From assembly GCF_900168255.1 (NCBI RefSeq), contig NZ_LT799838.1:744001-808000 (forward strand): DNA of 64,000 nucleotides. The letters are read 5' to 3'. This DNA is from Psychrobacter sp. DAB_AL43B (GTDB taxonomy: Bacteria; Pseudomonadota; Gammaproteobacteria; Pseudomonadales; Moraxellaceae). This document shows, piece after piece, positions 63,371 to 64,000 of the stretch (position 1 is the first letter of the stretch; each line of letters opens with the position of its first letter). The translations under genes were made by a program, and so were the position numbers. Under the pieces are notes generated by a model. That model was not told where the DNA came from. It was given only the letters and a program-made list of their open reading frames with translations, and did no database searches.

Positions 63371-64000
63371 TTACATATGAGAGGTAGCATCTGCTATCGC
63401 TTGTTTGCGCTCTTGCTCAGCAATGAAGCGCTCTTGCCTACGTTTTTCTTCTAGTAGCAATTGCTCGTCATCAAAGACATCATAAGCCTCAACGATTTTT
63501 TGAACTAATTGATGGCGTACCACATCTTTTGAATCAAACTTGGTGATACGAATCTCTTCAATACCACTTAGGATTTCCATCGCTTGCGTCAGTCCTGATT
63601 TAGTACCGCGCGGCAAATCTACTTGGGTGATGTCACCGGTAATGACCGCACGTGAGCCAAAGCCCAAGCGTGTTAAGAACATTTTCATCTGCTCAGGTGT
63701 GGTGTTTTGTGCTTCATCCAAAATGACAAACGAGTTATTCAAAGTACGCCCACGCATATAGGCAAGCGGCGCCACTTCAATGATTTGCTTTTCAATCATC
63801 TTACTCACTTTCTCAAAACCAATCATCTCATACAGCGCATCATATAGAGGGCGCAAATATGGATCGATTTTTTGGGTCAAATCTCCCGGTAAAAACCCTA
63901 ACTTTTCACCAGCTTCAACCGCAGGACGTACCAGCAAAATGCGTTCAATCTCATTCCGTTCAATCATATCAACGGCACAAGCAACGGCCAGATAAGTCTT
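63371..64000 (-). CDS. PhoH family ATPase, N-terminus beyond window
   Basis: The frame continues to the window edge (210 residues visible; the family is usually about 330). At the edge [11 protein letters not shown] follows where the Walker A G-T-G should lie, so only its K-T is inside. Then [43 protein letters not shown] (Walker B and the sensor helix) and [14 protein letters not shown] are the PhoH core. These RNA-linked ATPases commonly partner with YbeY. C-terminal tail is charged. It is the YbeZ/PhoL type by its neighbour ybeY. Confidence 0.93.
   Translation of the reverse strand, partial: KTYLAVACAVDMIERNEIERILLVRPAVEAGEKLGFLPGDLTQKIDPYLRPLYDALYEMIGFEKVSKMIEKQIIEVAPLAYMRGRTLNNSFVILDEAQNTTPEQMKMFLTRLGFGSRAVITGDITQVDLPRGTKSGLTQAMEILSGIEEIRITKFDSKDVVRHQLVQKIVEAYDVFDDEQLLLEEKRRQERFIAEQERKQAIADATSHM

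Overview
The window is a chromosomal segment from a gamma-proteobacterium of the family Moraxellaceae, most likely Psychrobacter. This rests on the moderate, slightly AT-rich base composition, the 16S rRNA sequence, the fused nuoCD inside a 13-gene nuo operon, the gene order dut - phosphomannomutase - argB shared with Pseudomonas, and the many small exported proteins with no recognisable family. The species cannot be named from the sequence alone. No prophage, CRISPR array, transposase or plasmid gene was seen, so this is essentially housekeeping chromosome.

Layout. 1-1053: 3' part of pntB (proton-translocating transhydrogenase). 1.2-8.4 kb: small metabolic and maintenance genes, namely a hotdog thioesterase-like protein, iscX, a GyrI-like effector-binding protein, a leftward set (2OG-Fe oxygenase, dapE, an internally duplicated lipoprotein), then rightward rlmJ and pssA and an exported protein. 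8.5-14.5 kb: a complete rrn operon (three tandem promoters, 16S, tRNA-Ile, tRNA-Ala, 23S, 5S, terminator) with long complementary processing stems. 14.6-17.6 kb: an AT-rich exonuclease-BRCT gene and an unrecognised gene, then OsmC, a flavodoxin-like protein and a DUF938 methyltransferase. 17.7-22.3 kb: dienelactone hydrolase, large-subunit catalase KatE and an MBL-fold hydrolase. 22.5-31.6 kb, all leftward: two identical tRNA-Lys genes, macAB, and the holA-lptE-leuS cluster. 31.8-32.6 kb: an ArsC-like protein and a small exported protein. 32.8-40.1 kb, leftward: argB, phosphomannomutase, dut, mgtE, rep. 41.0-57.4 kb: nuoABCDEFGHIJKLMN encoding respiratory complex I, preceded by about 900 bp without a gene. 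57.5-64 kb: ferredoxin-NADP reductase, an unknown protein, a TonB-like protein, MscS, ybeY, an exported protein, and the start-truncated end of a phoH-family gene.

How the genes work together. The energy theme is strong: complex I, transhydrogenase and ferredoxin-NADP reductase interconvert NADH, NADPH and proton-motive force, and a TonB-like protein would spend that force at the outer membrane. Envelope genes (lptE, pssA, macAB, mscS, the phosphomannomutase, dapE) and translation or rRNA genes (rrn, rlmJ, ybeY, leuS, tRNAs) make up most of the rest.

Unexplained material is modest but real: a family of about 140-bp MITE-like repeats with inverted ends (three copies), an AT-rich two-gene insert just after the rrn operon, an in-frame 15-bp repeat block inside the phosphomannomutase whose active-site loop is also altered, lineage-specific extensions in NuoA, NuoG and NuoK, a long structured region before nuoA, and an unknown exported gene inserted antisense between ybeY and phoH. 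No clearly new multi-gene system could be demonstrated.
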